Part shown: positions 29,201 through 39,094 of the stretch, one piece after another | Layout of the letters: each line of letters starts with the position of its first letter | Numbering within the stretch: the first letter of the stretch is position 1 | Source of the DNA: Camelus bactrianus | Lineage: Eukaryota; Chordata; Mammalia; Artiodactyla; Camelidae | Direction of reading: 5' to 3' | Assembly: GCF_048773025.1 (NCBI RefSeq) | Contig: NC_133558.1 | Coordinates: 27,086,501 to 27,150,500, forward strand | DNA: 64,000 nucleotides | The notes under the pieces: model-generated | Databases searched by the model: none | Told to the model about the DNA's origin: nothing | Seen by the model: the letters and a program-made list of their open reading frames with translations, nothing else | Made by a program: the position numbers and the translations under genes

Positions 29201-32200
29201 CTCACCTGCTCACTGACAAATGTGTGGGAGATGAGAAAGGAGAGTGGCTTCTCTATAATTCTGTTTTCTCACTTTTTTACTTGCTCATGGCCCTACTGGT
29301 GCTTGTCCTCTGTTCTAACTCAGCTCACTCGAGCACCACAGTGGCCTCAAGTACACTTCCCAAAATAAAAGCCAGTGTGTCATATCCAGACTCTTGCACT
29401 CCTCCCACATTTGCATCGCTGTTTGTCTTTTTCCCATCTCCAGGTCTGTTTCAACATGGGCCAGATCACCTTGGCCAAAAAATTGGCTAGGCAAGCCCTT
29501 CGACTGCTAAAAAGGAGCTTCCCTTGGACCTGGTTTGGTGTCATTTTCCAAACATTCCTAGAAAAATACTGGCGTTCCTGTTCCCAGAGCCAACCTTTGA
29601 ACAACACTAGTGAGAAGTGAGAAGCCTGGTCAACTTGCCCTGGTTCCATTTAGGGCCACAGAGAACTAATCTAGGGCCCAGCCTGGCGTTTGCCTATTTG
29701 AAATAAAGAGACTCCTCCTTTCAGGCATATAACAGGTCCAGTTCATTTACCTTACTCTCCCAGCCAATTCAGTGTAGCAAAATGAGGACTTTGTTCTTGG
29801 AGTGTGGTATTATCCTGTCTCTTTCAAATAAAGATACATATATGTGTATTGTGTGTACATATACACGTAAAATAGCAATTTAATATTATTTCTCTGACAT
29901 ATACATAATATTAAATTGCTCCCTAGTTATTGAGGTATAATAATTCATAGGAAATATATTCAACCAAAGTAACAATTCAGAGAGTGAACCTTTTTAAAAA
30001 CATCTCTTAACTTTTTTCCTGGTCAAGAGGGATGAATTTAAAAGGCATACGGGGTTAGAAGTAGTGGGATTCCAGGAACCTTTCTAGTCTGAAAGTCTGT
30101 GGATAGATAGATTCAGATTTCTTGTGGGGAGGGACAGAGGACACTGGTGAAGAATAAGGGCAGGCTAACCACCTGTGCTTCACACCAGTAAGAAGAAGCT
30201 GGCAGTCCTGCAGCAGCGGGTGCACTGCCTCTCCTTGCTCTGGCAGCTCTACAACCTGGAGGCCACAGCCAGCAGCCGCAGGTTTGCCTGCCTGGCCACT
30301 CTTATGCAGAAGAATTCAGCCAAGGAGTTTGCCAGTGAAGCCCAGGTAAGCAAGTCCTTGTTTTACCTATGGACATCAGTCAGAAACCTAAAATGTTAGG
30401 GAGAGGACCCTGCTAAGTCCCTGGTTAAGCATGGTTCCACAGTAACCCAGACTTAACAGGACACTGCTGATCATGTGTTTGAGCAGGGTTCCCAATCTGC
30501 AGTTTATAGATGGGCTTCCAGGTGCGAGGCTATCTGTGAACTCTGAACTGAATGTCGACTTTTGTGTGTATGTTCAAAAGAGCATCCAGGGAGTGATGGG
30601 AGGTAGGGAGGGGGTCAGAGCTTTCATCAGATTCTCAAAGAAGTCCATGATCTAAAAAAAGGGTTAGAGTCACTGACTTAGGTGAAAAGAAGAAAGGGAA
30701 ATATGTCTTCCTAGTTTTAGTGTCCATCTGTCTGTTATCTCTCTTTTATCCATCTGATCAACAAATATTTGATGAACGCCTGTTCTGTGCTAGGGACTGA
30801 CCTTGGTTCCAGGGAAACAGACAATAGATAAGTGAAATATATAGTATGTTAGGTGATAATAAATGCAATGAGGGAAAACTAAGTGGAGGCAGGAGGACAT
30901 GGAGTTCTGGGAGCTGGGGGGTACAAGTTTAAATAAGGTGGTAGGGAAAGCCTTCCCGGAGCAGGTGACATCTGGGCAAATATCTAAAGGAGATGAGAAA
31001 GTAAGTCATATGGCTATCTGGGGAAGAGTGGACAGGAAGAGGGCAGAGAGAGTGCACAAGGCATGCCCTCTGTGTCTGAGGAACAGGCAGGAGGCCCGTG
31101 TGACTAGAGAGGAGGGAGGAGAGAAAAAGAGCCAGGAGATGAGTCAGAGAGTCTGGGGTTGGGGGTCAGGTGGCAGACGGTGCAGGCCTTGTAGACCACT
31201 GAAGGGGTTTTGGTTTTTACTCTGAAGAAGATGAGAAGCCATCAGTGGGCTCTGAGGAGTGACAGAGTCTACTTACATTTTAATACTATCATCCTGTTGG
31301 AAACCTAATGAAGTCAGTGTTTCAAGAAGAATGTCATCAGCGATGTCAAATGTGTGTGTAACTGGTAACAGAGATCTAGGCGACAGTGCTGAAGACCTCT
31401 GAGGAGCAAGAATCAGAGGCCTTAATTAGAGAGAACATAAAAGAGGTACAGTTTGGCCAGCATTTTGAAGGGGAAAGCCTTGGATTGGAGAAAAAGAAGA
31501 GGGGTAGATAGAGAAAGTGGTTTGCTTAAAGAACAGGCAGTGAGAATGATCAAATTAGATGTGGAGGGGTGAGAAGGAGCCTGTTTTCATAACCGGCGTT
31601 GAGGTGAGTGGTGGAGACCCTAGGAGTGCTCACTGAGGGAGCAGCAAGGTGTGCAGTGGGCTCTCGTGCAGGAAAGGGATGAGGTGGAAATGTGGCGTGA
31701 CTGGACAGTCAGAATATTCTGCCCCGTGTTTGTTGCCCCACAGGTTGTCTCTACCTATGTGGCCCTCTCCCAGCTCTCCCAGAACATGGGTGACAGGGAG
31801 AAGTGGCTGCACTGTGAGCAGATGGCCGTTCAGAAAAGCACCCTGTGTTGGTTCTCCAGGGAGGGATTGTTGGCCACAGCCCAGCTCATGCAGGCCTTGG
31901 CCTACACCAAGCTCTGCCTCGGCCATCTTGACTTCTCCATCAAGCTGGGTAATGGGGCCTGGGGCTGGTGGTCCTGGGGCTTTTAAAGAGGCCAGGTTCA
32001 CCACTAGAGCTCAAACAATGCTCTTTAACCTCCTTAGGTTTTCAAGCTCATGAGATATGCAGACACCTCAAGAAACCAGCTCTGGAGAATCTAATTCTCT
32101 CAGTTCTCTTCAGATCTGCATTTCTGAAGAAGAAGTATTAAGATCATTTTCTGTCCTTTATATTTGTTGCCTAAGAGGGGAGGGGAGGGTACGATCTTCC

Positions 32201-34997
32201 AGAGAAGTTTGGAGTGGAGACGGAGATGCTGTTCCATTTCCACAGTTCTGTTCACTCCAGGAAGCATTATCTTAAGTGTGGGGGGTCAGGAGTGGAAATG
32301 CAGAGTCTAAGTTACTACATAAACCTTTTTTTTCCACTTTTGTCTGGGGAGGTAGGTAATTGCCATAGCTCAAGGCCCTGGGCATTGTCTCAGATGCATT
32401 TTCCCATTTCCTTTGCTTGGAGACAGGTCTGATCCCACACACATGCTCTCTGTATAAGTAGAGTTAAGGAGAGGAGATCTAGAGGATATTAAGCTGCTTT
32501 GAAGGTGTAAGGTCCCCTCCTCTCCTGTACCATCATCCCCATTCTCTAGCTGGTCCCAGTGGCTCTGTCTCTCGGCAGATTTGATCTGTGTGTCCATGTG
32601 CTGGAGAGTCAGTGGGCGCTCATTTCCCAGGGTCATGATGTCCTTGGCCTGGCCTGCTTCTATTCTGCTTGCTTAGATCTGCTGCTCTACGGAGAAGGTA
32701 AATCTTGTGCAGGGCTCTGCTGTGCTCCTAAGGGATTCAGGCCTCAGGGAGGGCCCTAGGTTTAGCAGAAAGGCAGTCATGAGCCTGTCCCTTGGGCGTG
32801 GCTGGTTCCTTGAAGTCTAGGAACCACGTTGTGATTCAGGGGTGTCTGCCTTTCGGGTGTTTCTCCTCCCCTGTACCACACACCTTCTGTACCACTTCCT
32901 ACATGACAACTTATACTGGCCTGTTTTTTCCCTCTGTCCACAGGATGGCTGTGTCGGCCCTTTGGGGAATGTCTGCATTTCATTCAGCACTATGAGCACA
33001 GCTGCATTCTAACTTCTGACTTCAATGTCATGTTGGGGGTCCATGCCTCTCTGGCCATGTGGTAATGTGGGGTACCAGAGTCTTACTTAGGGCTATTGGA
33101 AAGGGTAGCAATTTGAGGACACCATGGTGTCGTTTAAGCTATGGCCTTTTGCCCTCCCAGGCAGGACTATTTCACATCTCTAACCCACTTCTAAAGACCA
33201 TTCACCTCCCATTATTCCCCTCATCTTATGGAAAGGGTTCTTTTTGTCCCTTAACATGTTTGGATTATAGTTTAAGGGCCAAGTTTAGGGTTACATTTAA
33301 GTGCTAGATAAGACATGGTAAGTCTGAATATCATTGGTCTCCTTTTAAGTCTCCTTACATGTGAGTTAGCAGCCTTGGTCACTTACCAGAATCACAATTC
33401 TGACTGTCCAGGAGGTCATAAGGCCTTAAAGAAGTGACGGTTCTATTGAAAAGCCATGGTTGATAAGCAGGGGAGAGAGCTGAGAGCTGTGATTCTTTCC
33501 CTCCAGGTTTGCCCAGGACTCGCAGTGGAATCTGTTTGAGCACCACTTTTCCAGGGCTCGCCAGCTGGTGAAAAGAACCAATGCTTCACTATTTGGTTCA
33601 CATGGCTTTGTCCGATTCCTCGAGTGCCATGTGCTAATGTTACAGAAAATACCAGAGGGTGTCTTCAAGCATACTCCCTCAGAGACTCACCGCCAGGCCC
33701 TCAAGGTACCTGTCTCTCTTGTTCATCACCTGACACCTAAGTTATACTTTGACCCTGTGGTACTATTTCTGCCACCTGCCGCCCTCCCTTACCCTTCTCC
33801 TTGCTGCCTCTGTCTCTTTTTCCTCCTTGAACCCTTTTTTTCCCTCTACCTAGAAAGTCTTTTCAACTACCTCATGTTTCCTCCCAGATATTCTTGCATG
33901 TAGGTCAGGACTGGATTCCTTAACTTTCTGACTTTGCATAGCAACTACCAATACCATTAAAACATTAACACTTAGCCCTTCTCAAAGGACTACTTCTGTC
34001 TCAGTCTGGCATTGACATCTCCCCACAGCCAGTGCTTTCTGAGTCTAAGACATTCCAGTTTCTCTGTATCTCAAAACCGATCTGGGGGGCCTGCTTTGCC
34101 GTCAATAACTCCTTTCTATTCCTCCATCCCTGAGTGAGTATACTGAGTGTGGACTGTTGTAATGGAGTGGGGTGAAGTGGAGGAAAGAAAGTACTAATCC
34201 CTGAGATAATGGACCTTCCTTTCCTTTCAGTACATTAAAGAGTTCTTCTCTCGATGTGTGACCTGCCCTGTCTATCACCAGTGGGTCTCTGAGCTTAAAG
34301 CCTCTGTAATGAGATATGGAAGGAGAGAGTCCACCAGACCTTTTGACACCTGCTTTACCAGGATTTGGATAGAGGGCAAATTCCTGGAAGAAAACAACTC
34401 CTTTGAAGGAAATTTAGGAATACAAAGTAAGCATCCCTTCCTGGAACCCTTGTCTGAGAGACAAAGAACAGTCTCAGATTCTTACTCACAGCAGTCAAAG
34501 GCTACAACTCCAAATAAGAAAGGATGTGCAGATATGAGGATTAGTCCTTGCTCCAGAGGTAACTGTCATTCTTTCACAGAGCTGGACCCAGGCTAGACAG
34601 ACAGAGACCCCTTATATTGTTCAACCTCTCTCAGCCCTTTGTTTCAGCATCTATAACCCTTGCCATAGAAAGTTCCTCCTTGGTCCCAGCTTAAATAGAT
34701 TGTTCCCTTGGAGTAGCTAGATGGTCACTAAGGGAGAAAGAAGGCCTTAGAAATCACAATGTAATATCTAAGAAGGTAAATGATAAGATGTGGGCAAGAA
34801 AAAGAGAGGAAAGAATATAGTTTCTTGCTTTAGAGCCCAGAAAATCTTCTTTTCCAGGCCATGGGTTAAATTTGTAATTGCTGAGGAAATTCTTTGTTTT
34901 TGTATTATTCTTTATGTTCCTGCTTTCAGGATTTGTCAGAGTGGCTGATGTCAAGGAGAATAAGGATGAAGAAGAAATTCAAGAATACATATGTTAA
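3377..34997 (+). CDS. ADCY10P1: Soluble adenylyl cyclase (ADCY10) paralogue, 29 exons, 5' end off window
   Basis: Coding exons read as 3377-3520, 7527-7732, 8018-8108, 8202-8290, 8891-9082, 9796-9917, 13387-13463, 13571-13760, 14250-14305, 15044-15197, 15352-15541, 16739-16825, 17456-17727, 18272-18408, 19098-19223, 21442-21711, 22573-22902, 25074-25137, 26347-26566, 26916-27041, 29444-29616, 30189-30345, 31744-31948, 32038-32134, 32579-32697, 32944-33061, 33507-33705, 34231-34426 and 34930-34997 (TAA). All phases join without a stop, giving about 1490 residues that follow human ADCY10 from residue 99 to its end. ADCY10 makes cAMP from ATP in cytosol, nucleus and sperm flagellum and is stimulated by bicarbonate and calcium. 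Divergence from ADCY10 in every exon, plus the neighbouring TREM genes, show this is the paralogue that is pseudogene ADCY10P1 in human. The introns argue for an old segmental copy, not a retrocopy. The frame is intact but catalytic residues are changed, so the product may be a pseudoenzyme. Transcription is not proven. Confidence 0.92.
3570..4480 (+). repeat. LINE-1 fragment, sense, old
   Basis: The run contains the ORF2 3' region and 3' UTR style known from mammalian L1: 'agcccagcaatcccacttct' near 3980, then an A-rich low-complexity end. Frames are broken throughout. Confidence 0.7.
4630..6450 (-). repeat. LINE-1 3' region, antisense, old (L1M-type)
   Basis: It carries the antisense landmarks of old L1 3' UTRs: 'accatcaccacaatcaagat' near 4718, 'tttattgctgagtagtgttc' near 4974, and the 'ggtatggaattctagattga' block near 5421. 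A (TA)n run at 4999-5020 lies inside. Confidence 0.7.
8470..8575 (+). repeat. L2 3' end
   Basis: It shows the L2 tail pattern: a 'ctagaagctggtacactgta' block then 'atgcttggtaaatatgtgtt'. Confidence 0.5.
8891..13760 (+). CDS. ADCY10P1: ADCY10-like exons: second cyclase domain (C2)
   Basis: Exons 8891-9082, 9796-9917, 13387-13463 and 13571-13760 encode C2. SRIFMFDKGCMFLCVFGLPG matches human NKVFMFDKGCSFLCVFGFPG. The Lys that contacts adenine (human K334) is Arg, codon CGG at 9062-9064. HEYTVIGPKVSLLARM matches human HEYTVIGQKVNLAARM: the Thr (T405) and transition-state Arg (R416, codon 13600-13602) are kept. The catalytic Asn (N412) is Ser, codon AGC at 13588-13590, one base from AAC. The 3.5 kb intron between the second and third exons holds only repeats. 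Residue roles are those established for human soluble cyclase, and the alignment was done by eye without gaps across these motifs. Confidence 0.88.
9918..13386. other. Long intron of the ADCY10-like gene
   Basis: It holds a MIR-like stretch (about 10690-10850), a short direct repeat (10869-10922), part of the recurring ancient repeat (about 12350-12640) and a MIR-like stretch (12920-13140). No coding sequence was recognised; open frames at 9787-10402 are short and overlap on both strands. Confidence 0.5.
10869..10922. repeat. 16-bp direct repeat around an A-rich spacer
   Basis: AAGTGATACCATTATA occurs at 10869-10884 and again at 10907-10922. The 22 bases between are A-rich (AAAAAGATAAATAAATAAAA). 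This looks like a target-site duplication around a retrotransposed tail. Confidence 0.65.
14250..19223 (+). CDS. ADCY10P1: ADCY10-like exons: P-loop NTPase (NACHT/STAND-like) region
   Basis: Exons 14250-14305, 15044-15197, 15352-15541, 16739-16825, 17456-17727, 18272-18408 and 19098-19223. A P-loop GGKGYGKSQ (15127-15153) aligns with human GLPGYGKSQ, and a Walker B-like LIFLIDEAQ (17474-17500) with human IIFIIDEAQ. Both nucleotide-binding motifs are retained although the cyclase residues are not. GNPFYCEVL in the sixth exon matches human GIPFYCEEL. Start points at 15352 and 16739 were chosen over nearer AGs because only these keep the frame and align residue for residue. The last exon ends in AAAAG followed by GC, so its intron is GC-AG. 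Confidence 0.87.
15735..15910 (+). repeat. MIR element
   Basis: It has the MIR core pattern: 'ctgactctcagtcttgccag', 'cacttagcctctctgagcct', then 'cctgtgaaatgatgatgata'. Confidence 0.7.
19224..21441. other. GC-AG intron of the ADCY10-like gene
   Basis: This intron opens with GCAGGT and closes with TTCCTTCAG. It holds a MIR (19900-20125) and a stretch resembling the recurring ancient repeat (about 20640-21060). There is no coding sequence. Confidence 0.6.
19900..20125 (+). repeat. MIR element
   Basis: It shows near-complete MIR layout: 'gactctggggtcagaaaaac', 'ccacttactggctgtgaaac', 'tcagatggggttaatgatag' and an end in 'aatgaatgttagctatta'. Confidence 0.8.
21442..34997 (+). CDS. ADCY10P1: ADCY10-like exons: large C-terminal helical region
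   Basis: Fourteen exons from 21442 to the stop at 34995-34997. Anchors against human ADCY10 include LNPEEQLLVKCAAVIG, CRCGSCQGGDFVPFHRF (human HRCDHCRGRDFIPYHHF), ALYYFLE-like FYYLLEAAA, VCFNMGQITLAKKLARQAL (human VCFNMGQIVLAKKMLRKAL), CLSLLWQLY and ECLHFIHQYEHS-like residues. This helical-repeat part has no known catalytic motif. It probably serves regulation or assembly in the family. The last two exons diverge strongly: the tail ends in an acidic lysine-rich stretch and EYIC, unlike the human end VDNHF. The donors at 29617 (GTGAGA) and 32135 (GTATTA) were picked because they are the only ones that keep the frame. Confidence 0.88.
22903..25073. other. Intron of the ADCY10-like gene
   Basis: It holds a MIR (about 23085-23270) and part of the recurring ancient repeat (about 23270-23560). 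Around 24600 CTGAAAACCCCCACTG occurs twice in tandem. Nothing else was recognised. Confidence 0.5.
23085..23270 (+). repeat. MIR element
   Basis: 'ttgggcaagttatttaacct', 'cacaggattgtcgtgaggat' and 'aaagtgctttgaatagtgcc' are the MIR core and 3' part. Confidence 0.75.
25790..26000 (+). repeat. MIR element
   Basis: 'agtcacttacactctctgag' and 'caatttcttcatctgtaaaa' mark the MIR core. Confidence 0.75.
27140..27750 (-). repeat. Old LINE-1 3' region, antisense
   Basis: Antisense L1 3' landmarks: 'tagaatcatattctgtattc', then 'ttcccatttcttcacatccc' with the usual 'taccaacatcaaatatt' continuation. Confidence 0.65.
27850..28235 (+). repeat. LINE-1 3' end, sense, laurasiatherian style
   Basis: 'tgtacagcatgtgactgtag', 'acaccttaaacaatgttata' and 'tgtcagctatatctcagtaa', followed by an A-rich tail. 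This is the L1 3' UTR I associate with laurasiatherian genomes. It inserted beside the older antisense L1. Confidence 0.7.
28236..29443. other. Intron of the ADCY10-like gene, unassigned
   Basis: This is A/T-rich and unassigned. It has poly-A runs near 28725 and 28917. No exon was recognised before 29444. Confidence 0.4.
30740..31600 (+). repeat. Ancient dispersed repeat, longest copy in the window
   Basis: It runs from 'caacaaatatttgatgaacg' through 'aaagccttcccggagcaggt', 'gccttgtagaccactgaagg' and 'gaggagtgacagagtctact'. The same order of blocks occurs at about 560-1080, and parts recur near 12350-12640, 20640-21060 and 23270-23560. I recognise it as a common mammalian fossil but do not assign the family. 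Confidence 0.6.
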
Positions 34998-35146
34998 TAC
35001 AAACAAAAATCATCTGAAGGGACCATGATTCTTTTATTATATATAACACAAAGAAAAGTCCCAAATTCTCCTTTTTAAGATATTGTGTAGTGTACATATT
35101 AAATATGCTAGCTGCTTACAGTCACCGCTGTCTATAGCTTTGCCAA

Positions 35147-35152
35147 AATAAA
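35147..35152 (+). terminator. Poly(A) signal of the ADCY10-like gene
   Basis: AATAAA lies 150 bases after the TAA and is followed by T/G-rich sequence (35159-35175). It is a plausible end for a short 3' UTR. Confidence 0.65.
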
Positions 35153-35689
35153 AGCCTATGTTTATGAAGTGTGAAACTTAGATCTTTCTTAATTCTTAAT
35201 AGTCATTATCACAGCTGTGGCAGAAAATAGAACCAGAGCCGGACCAGAGGCCAGGGAGGCTTGGAGATAAACTGATTCCATCTTATGTAAGGTGAGATCC
35301 ACTAAGAGATGGAAGCATAGGCCTAATGAAGAAGTGGTCATTACTGAAGGAAGGCTGGCAGTGCAAGTACTTTGGTATTGCCCTCTTTTGGCACAGATGT
35401 GAAAATGGCTCCCAAGAAGTCAAGGAGTCTTTTGAGAGGTACAAAAGGCAGTGGGATTCCATTTCTCCTTTGCACTGTGGTTTGGGTATTCCCATGTGAA
35501 ACTGAAATGGCTAGAGTGTATATGACCCTAGCTCTCGTCTCTTTTTATTTTCCCTTTTTGGAGCTGGTGTCTTTGGCCTTTATCTGTTTGATGGCCTTTC
35601 TTCCACAGAACATGATCTTCCCGCCAATTTTTATAGTTTATAACTCAATCATCTAATCTTCATAGAATCAATTAGCTAATGTTACACTA

Positions 35690-35925
35690 GCTACCATTCA
35701 TTATTCACTTATTCTGTGCCAGGCACTATACTAAATGCTTGAAATACAGTCTTTAAATCCTTGTATCAGCTCTGGGAAGCAAGTACTTTTATCATCCCCA
35801 TAGTATAGTTGAAGAAACTGAAGCTTAGAAAGGTTTTACTTTAAGAAATAGCCACCAGATGGTGGATCTGGGACTCTAACTCAATTTTGATTCCAGAGTT
35901 TAAGCTTCACCACTAGGCTCTACAG
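35690..35925. repeat. MIR-like element
   Basis: 'ctgtgccaggcactatacta', 'gttgaagaaactgaagctta' and a degenerate end near 'agcttcaccactaggctcta' fit an antisense MIR. Confidence 0.6.
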
Positions 35926-36114
35926 ACTTTCATGGGACCTTGCCTGTAGTAGGTGACCCTGTACCCAATCTTCAGTGTTCTGTTCAAATGACCAAGATCA
36001 GAACTCTAAGGACAGGGAGGGAGATGCTTGGGAAAGGGAAGCCGATACTTGCCCTTTAAATCATGCTGTCTGGTCTGCACATCCCCTCCTTCTCCCTCCC
36101 CTCCCCCTTTCTCC

Positions 36115-38990
36115 CTCTTCAGTGTTTGGTAGAATTCACCAGTGACGCTATCTGGACCTGAGCGTCTCTTTGTGGGAAGTTTTTTGATTACTAATTAAAC
36201 CTCTTTGCTTGGTATATGTCTCTTCAGATTTTCTATTTCTTCTTGAGTCAGTTTCAGTAGTTTGTATCTTTCTAGGAATTTCGTCTGCATTACCTAATTT
36301 ATTCATATATAATTGTTTATAATATTTCTTACAATTCTTTTTTTATGTCATAAGGTTAGTAGTTCTCCCTACACTTTCATTTTTGATTTAATAATGTAAG
36401 TCTTCTCTTTGTTTCTTTCCAGTCTGGCTCAGTTTTGTCAATTTTGTTAATCTTGTCAGAACCAACTCAGTTTTGTTGATTTTTTTATATTGTTTTTCTG
36501 TTCTCTATTTCATTTATTTCTGCTCTGATTTTTATTATTTCCTTCTTCTGCTTGTTTTGAGTTTAGTTTATTCTATTGCTTCTAGTTTCCTCAGGTGGAA
36601 AGTTAAGTTGTTGATTTGGGATCTTTTTTTTTAATACAGATGTTTACAGCTATAAATTTCCCTCTACGCACTGACTTTCCTGAATCATCTAAGTTTCAGT
36701 ATGTTATGTTTTTATATTCATTCATCTCAAAGTATTTCTAATTTTTCTTATGATTTCTTCTTTGACCTATTTGTTATTTAAGCATGTATTGTTTAATTGC
36801 CACATGGTTGTTAGTTTCCAAAATTTGCTTCTGTTATTGACTTCTAATTTCATTCCATTATGGTCAGAAAACATACTTTGTACGATTTCCATTCTTTTAG
36901 ATTTATTAAGACTTGGTTATGGTCAAACATATGGTCTGTCCTGGAGAATGTGGCATGTATACTTGAAAAGAGTGTACCATCTGAGGTTGTTGGGTGGAGA
37001 TCTGGTTGGGTTATAGTGTTGTTCATGTCTGTTCTTTCCTTGTTGATCTTCTACCTACTTGTTCTATCATTTGGATATTGAAAGTGGATATTGAAATCTA
37101 CAACTATTACTATTTGTTTATCTCCCTTCAATTCTGTCATTTTTTGCTTCATATATTTTGAAACTCTGTTGTTAGGTATCACACATTTTTATAATTGTAT
37201 CTCCTTTATTGGTTGACTCCTATTATTATAAAATGTCCTTTCTTTGTCACTAGTAACGATTTTTCTCTTAAGGTCCTTTTGGACTGATATTAGTATAGCC
37301 ATTCCAGCACTCTGTAGCTAGTTTGCATGATACATGTTTTCTGTTCTTTCACTTTCAACTGACTTGTGTTTTCCAATCTAAAGTTTGTATCCTGAGGCAA
37401 GCATATAGTTGGGTCATGTGTTTTTTTAATCCATTTTGCCAGTCTCTGTCTTTTCATCAGAATGTTTATTACATTCAGTATAATTACTGATAAGATATGA
37501 TTTATGTCTGCCCTTTTATGTTTTCTGCTTGTCTTATGTCTTTTCCTCCTCTATTCCTCCATTGTCTTTTGTTATATTAAATAATTTTAATTTAAATTTA
37601 ATTCCCTTGTTATTTCTTTTACTGTATAATTTTTATTTTCTTGCTATAGGGATTACAGTTAACATTTTAATTTAAAACAATCTAGTTCAGATTGATACCA
37701 AGTTAATTTCAGTAATATATAAAAACTTTGATTCTGTATAGCCCCATTTCTTGCCCCCTTCTTCATATTGTTATTGTCATAAAAGTTGCATTTTAATAAA
37801 TGGTATGTCCACCAACACAGATGTATAATTATTGCTTTAGGAAGTTGTCTTTTAAATCAGATAGGGGTAAGGGAAAGTCATTTTTCTTGAGTAAACACTC
37901 CTTGGATTGATGCAAGCCATTGGTTAATTTCCAGAGTTCTAAAAAAAATTGATTCTATTTTTACCAGTTTTCTTGTTTCTTTTATGGAAGAGAGAATTTT
38001 CAGAGTTCTTTAACCATTTTCTTTTAAAATCACTCTCACTCTCAGTGTACTTTTAATTTGTATTTCCCTTAGCTGAAGGTAAAGATATTTATTATATTTA
38101 TATTTCTTTTTTTGTGTAAGCCACGTGTATATGTCCTATGACCATATTCGATTAAGTGTTTTTTAGTGATCTGTAGAGGTTAGGGAAATGAGTCATCTGC
38201 CTTTGTATGAGTTGCAGAATTTTTCCTCATTTTGTGTTTTTTCTTTTGTTTATGGTGTTTTTGTCATGGAGGGAAAGGTATCAGTCTTAATTTATCTTAA
38301 TGTGTCAGTTTTAATGTATCTATGAATTCTTTTATGACTTCTGAGTTTTGTGTAATACTTTTTAACTATTCCCCAGTGGCCTTTCAAGGTTGTTTTTTCT
38401 TTTTCAATCAACTTTATCAAAATATAACTTAAAATACAATAAAGTACACCTTTTTCACAAATGTATACACCCATGTAACTACTACCACAATCATGATAGA
38501 GAACATTTTAATCACCCCCAGAAATTCTTTCAGGCCTCTTTACCATCATTTCCACTTCACCACCAACAGCAGCACAAAATACTCTTATTATTTTTTTCAT
38601 TGTCTTTATATCTGTGACTATTTCCCCCTTGTCATTTCTTATTTCATCTTTCTTCTTGAGTAAGTTATCTAACACTTTATCTCTTTTATTTCATTTTATT
38701 TCAAAGAATATGCTCTTTTATTTATGTATTAGTTATGTCATTTTTCTCATTTAAAATTAACTAGCTGTTTGAGGAAGATGCTTAATTCTTGTTGAGGGTG
38801 CGAATTTTCCTCTGAGAACTTCTTTAACTGAATCCCAAAAGTTTTGATATGAAGCACCCATCTCACCATGTCACCTGCATTTTCTTTGCTTTGTTTTTGT
38901 GTTTCTTATAATAAAATTTAGGTTAGCAGTTTCATCTTAGAAGTTACTTTTATAACTGTGACTCTGTGTTATTCATCGACTTCTTACCAT
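36115..38990 (-). repeat. Long LINE-1, antisense, old
   Basis: It begins with 'gtttggtagaattcaccagt', the antisense of an L1 ORF2 reverse-transcriptase stretch. It continues through 'cattatggtcagaaaacata' and 'tgttcatgtctgttctttcc' to the 3' part. At 38395-38620 there is a separate old L1 3' UTR piece ('actaccacaatcatgataga'). ORF2 is broken many times. Similar antisense L1 text resumes near 38800 ('gaatcccaaaagttttgata'), so the block is probably two or three nested insertions. Confidence 0.75.
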
Positions 38991-39094
38991 GAACAATGAT
39001 GGAATTAATATATTTCCCCTTCCTCCTTCCCTCTTCTTTACCAGCCAATTGATTATCTTGGTATTTTCCTTTGTATTGTAAAATATACTACTCC

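Noticed and set aside
3377-34997. That this is the true ADCY10 gene
   Set aside because: ADCY10 lies elsewhere in human (1q24). The substitutions in every exon and the TREM neighbours point to the ADCY10P1-position paralogue.
36750-37081. Open frames in the antisense L1 block
   Set aside because: They are frames within L1 ORF2 remnants read on the wrong strand.
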